NCBI RefSeq assembly: GCF_009363095.1 | Contig: NZ_CP045295.1 | Location: 1,240,001 to 1,304,000 of the forward strand | Length of the DNA stretch: 64,000 nt | Direction of reading: 5' to 3' | Source: Paenibacillus cellulositrophicus | GTDB taxonomy: Bacteria; Bacillota; Bacilli; Paenibacillales; Paenibacillaceae | Translations under genes and position numbers: made by a program | Shown here: positions 7,803 to 18,248 of the stretch, piece by piece | Layout: each line of letters begins with the position of its first letter | Numbering within the stretch: the first letter of the stretch is position 1 | Notes under the pieces: generated by a model | Seen by the model: the letters and a program-made list of their open reading frames with translations, nothing else | Databases searched by the model: none | Told to the model about the DNA's origin: nothing

Positions 7803-9386
7803 TCATTGCTGGTAATAGGCGGTCAGTGCCTGAACGATGCCAAGCGGATTTTTGATCAGATCCTTGGCGCTGTAAAAAATGCTGCCTTTGACTGCGTCGT
7901 ATTTGGTATTGTACTGAAGCTGGTTGATGATCTCCTGCGCCGACTGCCACCCAGCTTCGGCAGTTCCCAGCTTGTACGGGGCATGGCCGATATAGAGATC
8001 CACGCCGGTGCCCTGCACTTCTTGCGCCCACCAGTCGACGAGCTTGTCGTACTGGGCGTTCTTGAAGGACATGCTCCAATAAATTTGCGGTGCTACGTAA
8101 TCGATCCAGTGCTGCTTCACCCAGGTTCTCACATCCGCGGACATGGAGTCGTACGCCGTAACTCCCGCTTTGGTATCAGAACCCGTCGGATCGGTAGACT
8201 GGTTGCGCCATACGCCGAACGGGCTGATGCCAAACTGGACGGCCGGCTTGGACGCGTGAATCGACTGGCCCAGCTGCTGCACGAACTGGTTAATGTTATC
8301 GCGGCGCCAATCCGCTTTGCTCAAGCCCTGCGTATTGTATGCCTTGAAAGCAGCATCATCGTTAAACGTTCCGCTCGACGGATAGAAATAATCGTCCAGA
8401 TGAACGCCGTCGATATCGTACTTGCTTACCACTTCCATCACGACGTCGATAATATGCTGTCTCGCCTCCGGAATACCCGGGTTGATGATCAGCTGGTTAT
8501 TGACGGATACGACCCAGTCGGGATGCTGAACCGCCACATGATTGGCCGCCAGCTTGCTTGTGGTCGTGTCCAGATTCGCCCGGAACGGATTGAACCAGGC
8601 ATGGAACTGCATCCCCCGCTTGTGGGTTTCCTCGATCATATACTGGAGCGGATCATATCCCGGATCCTTGCCTTGGGTGCCGGTAAGCACCTTCGACCAC
8701 GGAACCAGATCCGACGGATACAGCGCATCGCCGGCCGTCCGAACCTGGACGAACACCGCGTTCAGCCCCATGGCCTGCAGCTTGTCGAGCAGAGCGGAAT
8801 ATTCCTGCTTCTGCTGCTCGATTTTGCCGTAAGAGGACGTTGTCGGCCAATCCAGGTTGTACACTGTCGAGATCCAGGCTCCCCGGAGCTGGCTGGAGCT
8901 GCTTCCCCCGCCCTCAGCAGGCGGCTCGGTTGGTATGTAAGCACTTGATGTTAAGGTAATCGTTCTTGCCACCTGGTCCCAGTCTACCTGCAGACCGAGC
9001 TGTTCGCCGACAAAACGGAGAGGGACCAGCACGCGGCCACCCCGAAGCTGCACGGAGGCATCAAGGGCGACAGAGGCTCCATCCACCAAAGCCGTCTTTT
9101 TGCCGCTGGTCAACGTAATCGTATGACCTCCGCCCGAAATATCAGCGGTTTTCGCGCTTTGTTTCCATGCGACGGCCGCCCCCAGCCCTTCGCTGATCAC
9201 GCGGATCGGAACCATCGTCACATTCACTTTTGGCATGATGTACGGAGGGATATCGCTGACCAGCTGCTTCCCGTCCAGGACCATTGTGATGTTGTTTGCA
9301 GCCTTCGCCTGCTGCCCCGTAAACGGAATCAGCAGCACCAACAGCAGCGATGCCACGATCCACCTATGAAACTTCCGAAACGCCAT
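7803..9386 (-). CDS. Secreted GH10-like (GHL10/DUF187) hydrolase with copper-amine-oxidase-like domain
   Basis: Residues 1-29 are a signal peptide ending QAKAA. Residues about 33-147 form a copper amine oxidase N-terminal-like stalk domain (MVPIRVISEGLGA, VPLRFVGEQLGL). Residues about 165-520 form a TIM barrel of the GHL10 family (RGAWISTVYNLDWP, FVQVRTAGDALYPS, WFNPFRAN, DGVHLDDYFYP, VAPQIYW). Relatives include Escherichia coli DigH, which cleaves peptidoglycan glycan strands, so a wall or glycan target outside the cell is likely. The DGVHLDDYFYP strand probably carries the acidic active-site residues. ATG start with GGAGG upstream. The gene interrupts the usual yqhO-mntR order. Confidence 0.88.
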   Translation of the reverse strand: MAFRKFHRWIVASLLLVLLIPFTGQQAKAANNITMVLDGKQLVSDIPPYIMPKVNVTMVPIRVISEGLGAAVAWKQSAKTADISGGGHTITLTSGKKTALVDGASVALDASVQLRGGRVLVPLRFVGEQLGLQVDWDQVARTITLTSSAYIPTEPPAEGGGSSSSQLRGAWISTVYNLDWPTTSSYGKIEQQKQEYSALLDKLQAMGLNAVFVQVRTAGDALYPSDLVPWSKVLTGTQGKDPGYDPLQYMIEETHKRGMQFHAWFNPFRANLDTTTSKLAANHVAVQHPDWVVSVNNQLIINPGIPEARQHIIDVVMEVVSKYDIDGVHLDDYFYPSSGTFNDDAAFKAYNTQGLSKADWRRDNINQFVQQLGQSIHASKPAVQFGISPFGVWRNQSTDPTGSDTKAGVTAYDSMSADVRTWVKQHWIDYVAPQIYWSMSFKNAQYDKLVDWWAQEVQGTGVDLYIGHAPYKLGTAEAGWQSAQEIINQLQYNTKYDAVKGSIFYSAKDLIKNPLGIVQALTAYYQQ

Positions 9387-9611
9387 TCTACTAATCCTCC
9401 ACTATTGATAGATTTGCGGGTAAAAAAATCGGTCAATCGCGCTCTATCTAGAGATCACTAGCCGGCATCAGACAACCTTGGAATCATGATCTGCTGAATA
9501 AAGCGCAAACGACCGATCGGGCAGAAAAGCTGTAACCTTTGCTGCGTGTGCAATCCGGGTTTTTCCAGTCTTGGCCCTAAAAATTACCGGATTACGTGCT
9601 GGGAATGAAAG
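9387..9611. other. Intergenic region between mntR and the GH10-like gene
   Basis: No gene or clear structured element is visible here. It must hold the promoter of the GH10-like gene, but no convincing -35/-10 pair was found. Confidence 0.4.
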
Positions 9612-9646
9612 AGGCACCTGTCGTTTGAGGGTGCGGACAGATGCCT
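9612..9646 (-). terminator. Probable mntR terminator
   Basis: An 11-bp stem with one wobble pair (9612-9622 with 9636-9646) lies right after the mntR stop and is followed on the minus strand by only a weak T-run. Confidence 0.55.
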
Positions 9647-9649
9647 TGT

Positions 9650-10075
9650 TTACGAATCGCTGACCAATTCATTATGAATGTTCCGCAGCTCCTCCAGACG
9701 CTGTCCATCCCGGCGGAAATACTCCACCAGCGTCTCGATACGCGTTATGGAATCCCAGCTTAAGTGATGCTCGATGCCTTCGACATCTCCATAAATATTT
9801 TCCTGCTGTACCCCGATCATCGTCAGGAATTCCTCCAGAAGCTGATGCCGGTCAACCAGGCGTTTGCCCATTTTCTTACCTTTGCTAGTCAGAACAAGGC
9901 CGCGGTATTTTTCATAAATCAAATATTCGTCCTTGTCCAATTTCTGGATCATTTTGGTAACGGATGAGGGATGAACCTCCAAGCCTTCGGCAATGTCCGA
10001 AACACGCGCGTATCCCTTCTCGTCAATCAATTTATAGATACGCTCCAAATAATCCTCCATGCTGGGCGTTGGCAT
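9650..10075 (-). CDS. mntR: Manganese-responsive transcription regulator MntR
   Basis: A DtxR-family repressor of Mn(II) uptake genes. The 141-residue protein has the N-terminal winged helix ([17 protein letters not shown]) and the dimerisation/metal domain. All six Mn ligands known from Bacillus subtilis MntR are at the same residue numbers: D8, E11, H77, E99, E102 and H103. It therefore should sense Mn2+ in the same way. ATG start with GAGGGAA upstream. It is divergent from splB. No MntR-type transporter gene lies in this window, so its targets are elsewhere. Confidence 0.96.
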   Translation of the reverse strand: MPTPSMEDYLERIYKLIDEKGYARVSDIAEGLEVHPSSVTKMIQKLDKDEYLIYEKYRGLVLTSKGKKMGKRLVDRHQLLEEFLTMIGVQQENIYGDVEGIEHHLSWDSITRIETLVEYFRRDGQRLEELRNIHNELVSDS

Positions 10076-10232
10076 TATATTCCCTCTTTTCTGTAATAAA
10101 CGTCAATCATCTGGCCCGATTACCTGCTCTTGTAATGATACATGTTCTCAAGAGGACTTGGCAAGTCCTGCCGCCTGCCGCGCTTCCCATCCTGGTCAGT
10201 AATTGCCACGGTTTGCCCCTGCTACCCGCACA

Positions 10233-10239
10233 CATACTA
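10233..10239 (+). promoter_or_regulatory. Possible forespore sigma-G -10 element for splB
   Basis: CATACTA matches the sigma-G -10 consensus exactly and lies 26 nt upstream of the splB ribosome site. The -35 position is poor, so this is only a candidate. Known splB genes in Bacillus are sigma-G dependent. Confidence 0.4.
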
Positions 10240-10278
10240 AACCGAAACACTCATATTTTCCTCGAAAGGAGTCGTTCT

Positions 10279-11349
10279 ATGGGTACTGGCGTTAAAGAAA
10301 AGCCCAGGCGGACGCTGCGACCGACCAAGCCGTTTGTCCCCGATCTTGTTTATTTTGAACCGGATGCGCTGAACTATCCCAAAGGCCAGCACATCATGGA
10401 ATGGGTCAAGTCCAAAGACATCCCTTACCGTATGACCAGCTCTCATAACCGGATCACCAATTTACCAGGCGAAACCGATCAGGAAAAATACAGGAACGCC
10501 AAACGAACCCTCGTCATCGGCGTGCGGAAAACGCTGAAGTTTGACCAGTCCAAGCCTTCTGCCGAATACGCCATCCCGATCTCAACTGGGTGCATGGGTC
10601 ACTGCCATTACTGCTATCTGCAGACGACACTCGGGGCCAAGCCCTATGTCCGTGTCTATGTGAACACATCCGATATCATTGGCGCCGCCAAGCAATACAT
10701 CGAGGAACGCGCGCCGGAAATCACCCGGTTTGAAGCCGCTTGTACATCTGACCCGGTGGGACTGGAGCATATTACGGGCTCCCTCGCGGAGCTGATTACC
10801 TTCATGGCCGGCGAAGAATTCGGCAGACTCCGGTTCGTGACCAAGTATCATCATGTCGATCCGCTGCTCTCGCTGAAGCATAACGGCCATACCCGCATCC
10901 GGTTCAGCATCAACTCGGACTACGTCATCCGCAACTTCGAGCCATCCACGTCGCACTTCGAGGAACGGATCGAGGCCGCAGGAAAGGTCGCCAGGGCCGG
11001 CTATCCGCTCGGTTTCATCATCGCCCCGATCATTTGGTATGACGGCTGGCAGGACGGCTATGCCGAGCTTCTGAAGCGTCTGGCGGATACGCTCCCGGCC
11101 GAAGCAACGAAGGATTTGACGTTCGAAATGATTCAGCACCGCTTCACGAAAACCGCCAAAAACATCATTGAGCAGCGCTATCCCAAAACCAAGCTGGAGA
11201 TGGATATCGCGAGGCGCAAGCAAAAATGGGGACGCTGGGGCCAATTCAAATACGTGTACCCGGATGAACAGCAAAACGCCCTGCGCGAGTTCATCACAGA
11301 GCGGATTTTTGAGCACTTTCCGGAAGCTACCATCGACTACTTTACCTAA
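10279..11349 (+). CDS. splB: Spore photoproduct lyase
   Basis: A radical SAM enzyme that reverses the thymine dimer formed in spore DNA under UV light. The cluster motif CMGHCHYC places Cys at residues 105, 109 and 112. The catalytic hydrogen-donor Cys is C155 in AACTSDPVG, 50 residues after C105, the same spacing as in Bacillus. ATG at 10279 is used because AAAGGAG lies 7 nt upstream; the frame is open far upstream but without a site. The stop overlaps the convergent ccdA stop by 4 nt. The gene is strong evidence that the organism makes endospores. Confidence 0.96.
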   Translation: MGTGVKEKPRRTLRPTKPFVPDLVYFEPDALNYPKGQHIMEWVKSKDIPYRMTSSHNRITNLPGETDQEKYRNAKRTLVIGVRKTLKFDQSKPSAEYAIPISTGCMGHCHYCYLQTTLGAKPYVRVYVNTSDIIGAAKQYIEERAPEITRFEAACTSDPVGLEHITGSLAELITFMAGEEFGRLRFVTKYHHVDPLLSLKHNGHTRIRFSINSDYVIRNFEPSTSHFEERIEAAGKVARAGYPLGFIIAPIIWYDGWQDGYAELLKRLADTLPAEATKDLTFEMIQHRFTKTAKNIIEQRYPKTKLEMDIARRKQKWGRWGQFKYVYPDEQQNALREFITERIFEHFPEATIDYFT

Positions 11350-12059
11350 AACTTAAGCCATTCGGGCGTGATGGCCTGCAGCCAAATCGTAATTTTGGTC
11401 ATTTGGTTCGTGAACAGCAGTACGCCCATAAACAGCATGAGCGCCCCGCCGATTTTCATCATCATCCCCGAGTACTTCACAATCCACTTGGTGGATCCGA
11501 TGAAGAAGGCAAGCACAAAAAATGGAATGGCAAATCCGACGGTATAGGCCGTAATCAGCGGGAACCAAGCACCGGGTTCGGTCGTTGCCAAAGCGATGAT
11601 CGCCGCCAGAATCGGACCGACGCAAGGAGACCATCCGGCGGAAAAGCCGATCCCGAATATAAAAGAACCTATGTAACCTGCGGGCTTGAACTTCAGATCC
11701 ATCTTAAATTCGCGCATCAAAAAGCGCGGCTGAAAGACGCCGATCAGAAACAGCCCCATCAAAATGATTAACAGCGCCGACAGCTGGCGGATCAGATCCC
11801 GGTTGTTGTTAAAGAAGCTGCCGAACAAGCCGGCTCCGACCCCGAGCGTATAGAATACGGCGGAAAAACCTAAAATAAAGGCCAGCGTATGACTCATCGT
11901 CCGGTAACGGACTTCTTTTTTATTCTGCTCCGTCTTCAGCGTCTGTACCGACATCCCGGTAATGTAGGAAATGTAGGACGGATACAGCGGCAGGCAGCAC
12001 GGAGAAATAAAGGAAGCCAGTCCGGCGAAGAAGGCAAGCCATATATTCAAGTTTGACAA
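11346..12059 (-). CDS. ccdA: Cytochrome c biogenesis protein CcdA
   Basis: A membrane thiol-disulfide transporter that moves reducing equivalents across the membrane for cytochrome c maturation and, in spore formers, for spore cortex formation. It has six hydrophobic segments and the two conserved redox Cys: one in SPCCLPLYPSY (residue about 21-22) and one in GWSPCVGP (about 148). The N-terminal motif carries an extra neighbouring Cys. TTG at 12059 is preferred because AGGAGG lies 9 nt upstream; TTG at 12065 is too close. It follows the metal ABC genes by 13 nt and may be co-transcribed with them. Confidence 0.92.
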   Translation of the reverse strand: MSNLNIWLAFFAGLASFISPCCLPLYPSYISYITGMSVQTLKTEQNKKEVRYRTMSHTLAFILGFSAVFYTLGVGAGLFGSFFNNNRDLIRQLSALLIILMGLFLIGVFQPRFLMREFKMDLKFKPAGYIGSFIFGIGFSAGWSPCVGPILAAIIALATTEPGAWFPLITAYTVGFAIPFFVLAFFIGSTKWIVKYSGMMMKIGGALMLFMGVLLFTNQMTKITIWLQAITPEWLKF

Positions 12060-12072
12060 GGACAAGTACCTC

Positions 12073-12885
12073 CTACGTTGATAATCCCTTCTTGCCCGCC
12101 ATCGTCAAGATTAGCAGCGCAATCAGCAGCAGCACGATGGTTGCTCCCGGAGCCAGGTTCCAAACGCCGGCAATCACAAGTCCCCCCACAACCGCAATCT
12201 CCGAAATGACCACCGACAGGATGACGGAAGATTTGAAGCTTCTGGCGATCAGGAGGCTGATAGCGACAGGAATGGTCAGCAGTGCCGATACGAGCAAAGC
12301 GCCGACGATTTTGATGGCCGTGCTGATGACGAGGGCCGTCAGGACGGTGATCAGCATGTTCATCATGCGCACAGGCAGACCGCTTACGCTTGCGGCGTCT
12401 TCTTCAAAGCTCAGCAGGAAAAACTCTTTGAAAAAGAGCGTAATAACGACCACGACAACCAGCGTCACAGCCCCTACCACGTACAGATCCTGGGTATCCA
12501 GCGTATAAATGCTGCCGAACAAATAGCTCATCACATCTGTATTGTAACCCATCCCGAGTGTGAAAAACAAAGAAGCCAGCGCAACGCCGCCGGACATAAT
12601 GATCGCTATCGACAGCTCGGCATAGCTTTTATAAGCTTTTCTGAGCTTTTCTATCGCAAAGGAAGCCAGAACCGCAAATACAAGACCTGCCCCCAGAGGA
12701 TACAGATTAATCAGAAAACCGAGCGCCACCCCGGCGATCGTCACATGTGCAAGCGTGTCCCCGATCATGGACAGGCGCCGCAGCACGAGAAAAATGCCGA
12801 TCAGCGGAGCGGTGATCCCGATCAGCAGACCGCCGGCCAGCGCCCTTTGAAAAAAATCACTGAGGATAATTTCTATAGCCAACAA
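12073..12885 (-). CDS. znuB: ABC-3 family metal permease (ZnuB-like)
   Basis: Integral membrane subunit of a zinc/manganese importer. The 270 residues are mostly hydrophobic, with about eight helices and the family's central GDTLAHVTIAGVALG motif. The zinc assignment comes from the histidine-rich partner binding protein (13717-14682) and the nearby zur gene. TTG start with AAGGAG upstream; the adjacent TTG 3 nt later is equally possible. Gene order on the minus strand is znuA-znuC-znuB. Confidence 0.88.
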   Translation of the reverse strand: MLAIEIILSDFFQRALAGGLLIGITAPLIGIFLVLRRLSMIGDTLAHVTIAGVALGFLINLYPLGAGLVFAVLASFAIEKLRKAYKSYAELSIAIIMSGGVALASLFFTLGMGYNTDVMSYLFGSIYTLDTQDLYVVGAVTLVVVVVITLFFKEFFLLSFEEDAASVSGLPVRMMNMLITVLTALVISTAIKIVGALLVSALLTIPVAISLLIARSFKSSVILSVVISEIAVVGGLVIAGVWNLAPGATIVLLLIALLILTMAGKKGLST

Positions 12886-12932
12886 TAACGACTCCTTCGG
12901 ATGCTTTTAATATTTTGTAAACGATCGTGCTT

Positions 12933-13685
12933 TTATGACAATGAGTGCTGCAGGTCCTGAACCTCGCAGTCCTGAATCTCATGGGAATGTCTGACGAAAA
13001 ATTCGATCTTGCCGTTCTTCTGCTTTGGCTTCTCGCCCAAATATCCCTCGATCATGTCCATATCGTGCGACACCATCAGCAGCGTCATATGATGATGCCG
13101 GTGCATGTGGGTAATCAGCTCGAAAAATCCGGCCTGCGTCTCCGCGTCAATGCCCACCGTAGGCTCGTCCAGTATGAGCAGATCCGGGTTGTTGATCAGC
13201 GCCCGCGCCAGGAAGGCGCGCTGCTGCTGGCCGCCGGACAGCTCACCGATCCGTTTGCCGGCGATGTCTTGAATCCGCATCACCTCAAGCGCATCGTCAC
13301 ACTGCTGCTGCATGTGTCTATTTACCCGGCGGAACAGGTTTTTGTTATTGTACAGCCCGGAAAGGACCACCTCGCGAACAGTAGCCGGGAACAACGGGTT
13401 AAACGAATTTTTCTGCGGGACATAGCCTACCCGCTCCCAGTCTTTGAACCTGCGGATCGGCTGGCCGAACAGCCTGATGCTGCCTTGGCCGCTGGGCAAA
13501 AGGCCGACGATCATCCGAAGCAGCGTCGTCTTGCCCGCCCCGTTGGAGCCGATAATGCCGACAAAATCGCGTTCTTTCACGGTAAAGTTCAGATCGTTGA
13601 TGACCTTTTGGTCCCTGTATGAAAAGGAGATGTTCTCCGTCTCGATAATCGGTTGATGACAATCGTCAATCATCGGCGTAAACAT
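12933..13685 (-). CDS. znuC: Metal ABC transporter ATP-binding protein (ZnuC-like)
   Basis: Cytosolic ATPase of the zinc/manganese importer. It shows Walker A GSNGAGKTT, Q-loop YVPQKN, signature LSGGQQQR, Walker B LLILDEP, and the H-switch MVSHDM. Length 250 residues. The C-terminal tail has several His and acidic residues. ATG start with AGGCGG 7 nt upstream. It lies 31 nt after znuA and 47 nt before znuB, forming one transport operon. Confidence 0.92.
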   Translation of the reverse strand: MFTPMIDDCHQPIIETENISFSYRDQKVINDLNFTVKERDFVGIIGSNGAGKTTLLRMIVGLLPSGQGSIRLFGQPIRRFKDWERVGYVPQKNSFNPLFPATVREVVLSGLYNNKNLFRRVNRHMQQQCDDALEVMRIQDIAGKRIGELSGGQQQRAFLARALINNPDLLILDEPTVGIDAETQAGFFELITHMHRHHHMTLLMVSHDMDMIEGYLGEKPKQKNGKIEFFVRHSHEIQDCEVQDLQHSLS

Positions 13686-13716
13686 GCGAAATCCGCCTTT
13701 CTGTTAGTTGCTCCAT

Positions 13717-14682
13717 TTATTGTAATGCGAGAATAAGATTATGCAAATTTTTGTCCATCAAGGTAAAATAGTCGTCGCCCTTCTCCTGCTCCTCCTTCGT
13801 CAGTCCTTCGAGGGGATTCAGGACGGACACGGTCGCTCCGGTCTCGGAAGCCAGCGTTTTGGCCAGCCGATCGGAGACCAGCTCTTCGAAAAAGATATAT
13901 TTGATTCCTTCCGATTTCACCAGGTTCGACAGCTCCACCAAATCGCGGGCCCGGGGCTCGGCATCCGGCGACAAGCCCATGATGGGATGCTGCTCCAAGC
14001 CGTAATCGCGGCACAAGTAACCGAAGGCCTGATGGGATACGACGATTTTGTGATGCGGAACCTGCGACAGCTCCGTCCCGAACTTGCGGTCAAGCTCCTG
14101 CAGCTTCCGGCTGAGCTCGGCGTACCGTGCTTCGTAAGCCTGCGCATGCTGCGGATCGGCCTCCACGTAGCTGTTCTTGATGTTCTCGGCCATCATGATG
14201 GCCGATTTCGGGCTGACCCAGGTGTGGGGGTCGATGTGATGCTTGTGCCCGGTCCCCATGCCCTCGCCTTCGAGATCATGTCCGCCGTCTTCTTCACCTT
14301 CGATCAGCTGGATGCCCTGGCTCACCTCAACGGCCTTCACCTTGGAGTCCCGGTTCAGCCCTTTCAGAAAATTCGGTACCCAGCCTTCGAGTCCGGCTCC
14401 GTTATATAAAAACAATTGCGACTTGGACGTGTTCACAATATCCTGGCTCCGCGGCGTCCAATCATGCGGTTCAACGCCCGCCGGCAGTAAATTGATGACG
14501 TTGGCGTCCTCGCCGCCGATTTCCTTGGCAAACTCATAAATCGGATAGAACGTCGTAATGACATTCACTTTATCCGGATCCAGCTGTGCGTTCCCTGAGT
14601 TATCGCAGCCGGCAAAAACCAGCATGGCCATCAGAAGAAACGAAGGCGCTAGAATCCGCTTGATCATATTTCTCATATTCAC
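13717..14682 (-). CDS. znuA: Metal ABC transporter substrate-binding lipoprotein (ZnuA-like)
   Basis: A cluster A-I binding protein anchored by a lipobox (LVFAGC, Cys about residue 26). Metal ligands of the family are visible: His in GVEPHDW, His in DPHTWVS, His in VVSHQAFGY, and a late acidic site. The loop before DPHTW is rich in His, Asp and Glu (GGHDLEGEG then GHKHH), a feature of zinc-specific ZnuA proteins, so zinc is preferred over manganese. GTG start with GGGAG 9 nt upstream. The promoter region upstream has a Zur-like sequence. Confidence 0.9.
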   Translation of the reverse strand: MNMRNMIKRILAPSFLLMAMLVFAGCDNSGNAQLDPDKVNVITTFYPIYEFAKEIGGEDANVINLLPAGVEPHDWTPRSQDIVNTSKSQLFLYNGAGLEGWVPNFLKGLNRDSKVKAVEVSQGIQLIEGEEDGGHDLEGEGMGTGHKHHIDPHTWVSPKSAIMMAENIKNSYVEADPQHAQAYEARYAELSRKLQELDRKFGTELSQVPHHKIVVSHQAFGYLCRDYGLEQHPIMGLSPDAEPRARDLVELSNLVKSEGIKYIFFEELVSDRLAKTLASETGATVSVLNPLEGLTKEEQEKGDDYFTLMDKNLHNLILALQ

Positions 14683-14697
14683 AGATGTACGCTCCCA

Positions 14698-14726
14698 CTA
14701 ATCGTAACTTTTACTAATAAGATTAT
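14698..14726 (-). promoter_or_regulatory. Possible Zur operator upstream of znuA
   Basis: An AT-rich imperfect palindrome with outer TAATC/GATTA arms and an inner ATCGTAA half lies 15-45 nt upstream of the znuA start. The half-site resembles the Bacillus Zur box (TCGTAAT-N-ATTACGA) but the second half is degenerate. Confidence 0.35.
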
Positions 14727-14844
14727 GAATGGGCTTATTTTATTTGTCAACCTTGGGTGCTAAATTACCAGAGGAAAGCGAATGATACCTGCCGTGTCTT
14801 TGGAGCTTGGCGTGTCTCCCACGAGATCGAAATGGGCTGGACGA

Positions 14845-14882
14845 CAAAAAGACGGAAGCCCGCTGCTTACGGGGTTCCGTCT
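14845..14882 (-). terminator. metG terminator
   Basis: A 13-bp stem (14850-14862 with 14870-14882) is followed on the minus strand by TTTTTG. It lies 45 nt past the metG stop. Confidence 0.88.
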
Positions 14883-14927
14883 TCCTATCAACCATACTTA
14901 ATTATAGGTGCACTATACTTCGCGCTC

Positions 14928-16913
<1,986 letters not shown>

Positions 16914-16960
16914 TCATCTTCCTTTCCAAAATCGGCGTTCCTGTATCTTCTGTGTGAACA

Positions 16961-16990
16961 CAAAATAACCCCACGAAGTGGGGCTTTTGC
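16961..16990 (-). terminator. Second terminator-like hairpin between T-box and metG
   Basis: On the minus strand CCCCAC (16978-16983) pairs with GTGGGG (16969-16974) around a 3-nt loop and is followed by TTATTTT. It lies about 50 nt downstream of the T-box terminator and about 50 nt before metG. Its effect on metG readthrough is unknown. Confidence 0.55.
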
Positions 16991-17033
16991 TGTGATACCC
17001 TGTTCAGGTACTGTGCGGGGGCCCCGAGGATAC

Positions 17034-17325
17034 AAAAAACTCCCGCCCCTAATGGGACGAGAGATTCCTCACGTGTTACCACCCAAATTCCCTGCGCCTT
17101 CACAGGCGGCAGGCTCCATCAGTACCGGCCTGTCTCAGCCGCGCACTGTCCATTATCGCTGGATCACGCCGCACCCTTACGCATTCTCTAATTAAGAATG
17201 CTGCTCGAAAGCGGTTCCTCCCGGACCATCTTCGGAGACTTCGCTTATACCGGCTTTCAGCTGCCCCGGCTCTCTGCAATAAGCTACTGCTCTCGTACTC
17301 ATCCGTTCCTCGGAAATGTCATATA
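17034..17325 (-). promoter_or_regulatory. Methionine T-box leader of metG
   Basis: The leader RNA of about 290 nt senses uncharged tRNA-Met. The specifier codon ATG sits at 17227-17229 (minus strand) in the GAAGATGGTCC bulge of stem I. The T-box motif GGGTGGTAACACG is at about 17071-17084; its TGGT bulge can pair with the ACCA acceptor end of tRNA-Met. The intrinsic terminator follows (stem 17040-17049 with 17054-17063, T-run at 17034-17039). Pairing of uncharged tRNA should favour the antiterminator and metG expression. No protein gene is supported in this stretch. Confidence 0.93.
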
Positions 17326-17331
17326 TTCCAT

Positions 17332-17361
17332 AATATACTGAACCCGGATGCCGCGTGTCAA
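17332..17361 (-). promoter_or_regulatory. Sigma-A promoter of the metG T-box transcript
   Basis: TTGACA (17356-17361) and TATATT (17332-17337) with an 18-bp spacer on the minus strand. The predicted start near 17325 gives the full T-box leader. The -35 box lies inside the last codons of yidD. Confidence 0.75.
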
Positions 17362-17636
17362 GTCAGGTGTCCCTCGCCTTCGGAAGGATGAGGGGCGCCT
17401 GCGCCTTTCTCCTTCCGTGGGGGAACCAGATCCACGCCCCCCGGATGAAACGGATGGCACTTGGCGATCCGTTTCATGGCGAGCCACGATCCTTTGGCGG
17501 CCCCGTGCACCTCGATGGCTTCCATTGCGTACGCCGAGCATGTCGGGTAGAAACGGCAGGTCGGCGGTTTTAACGGCGAAATGTATTTGCGGTAAATGAC
17601 GATGGGGCCTTGGACGATTCTTCGGGATACGCCCAT
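17358..17636 (-). CDS. yidD: Membrane protein insertion efficiency factor YidD
   Basis: A small membrane-associated protein that assists YidC-dependent insertion. The family core is unmistakable: [24 protein letters not shown], given here only as key residues R-K-Y-I-S-P and the CRF-P-CS-YA cysteine motif, then [20 protein letters not shown]. Product about 92 residues with a short Gly/Pro-rich tail. ATG at 17636 follows a GGGGAG site and is 5 nt after the zur stop, so the two are co-transcribed. Confidence 0.93.
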   Translation of the reverse strand: MGVSRRIVQGPIVIYRKYISPLKPPTCRFYPTCSAYAMEAIEVHGAAKGSWLAMKRIAKCHPFHPGGVDLVPPRKEKGAGAPHPSEGEGHLT

Positions 17637-17640
17637 GGCA

Positions 17641-18108
17641 TTAATGCTCCCCGCTGTGCCCGGACACCGGATTAACACTCAGCCCCGCATCCGCAGGCTG
17701 CCGGCAGTCTTTACAATATCCGAATACTTCAAATTTATGCTTCACGACCTGAAATTCATCGGGCGTATCCGTCATCGACACCGGGCAAAAGCTGATCGGA
17801 TACGTCTTCTCGCATTGCAGGCAGATCATGTGATGATGGTGGTGGTCTTCGCTGCAGCTGGCTTTGAATTTGACTCCGTCCTCAAACACGATCTGTTCGA
17901 GAACGCCAAGTTCCTGCATGACCCGCAGATTGCGGTATACGGTATCGAAACTGAGTCCGCTGTATTTTTTGCCCATAAACTCATAGACATCCTTGGCTGA
18001 CAAATAACCCGAATGTTCACCAAATAATTTGGCGAGCGTCTTGCGCTGGTCGGTTATGCGCAGTCCCTGCTCGGACATGGCGTCAATAATCTTCTCCGTC
18101 GAAAGCAT
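17641..18108 (-). CDS. zur: Fur-family zinc uptake regulator, Zur-like
   Basis: A Zn-dependent repressor of zinc acquisition genes. It has the winged helix ([19 protein letters not shown]), a metal site [11 protein letters not shown], and a second structural CxxC (GYCKDC). The motif pattern and the SFDTIYRNL-type helix match Bacillus Zur better than PerR or Fur. ATG at 18108 is used since GGGAGG lies 8 nt upstream; an ATG at 18141 has only a weak site. The znuABC genes 3 kb away are probable targets. PerR cannot be fully excluded from sequence alone. Confidence 0.82.
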   Translation of the reverse strand: MLSTEKIIDAMSEQGLRITDQRKTLAKLFGEHSGYLSAKDVYEFMGKKYSGLSFDTVYRNLRVMQELGVLEQIVFEDGVKFKASCSEDHHHHHMICLQCEKTYPISFCPVSMTDTPDEFQVVKHKFEVFGYCKDCRQPADAGLSVNPVSGHSGEH

Positions 18109-18210
18109 ACGCTCATCCTCCCATTCTATGCTTAAAGCCATAAGCCACTCTTGTTTACATCATTTGTCTACTATTAATAATGCCTCAAATCCGGGCCTCC
18201 GTCAATGAAG

Positions 18211-18236
18211 CAGGGGACCCCTTACGGAGCCCCCTG
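18211..18236 (-). terminator. Possible terminator after the siderophore-binding gene
   Basis: CAGGGG/CCCCTG arms (18211-18216 with 18231-18236) form a GC-rich stem just past the stop at 18249. No T-run follows, so efficiency is doubtful. Confidence 0.4.
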
Positions 18237-18248
18237 TGCGCGTAGATT

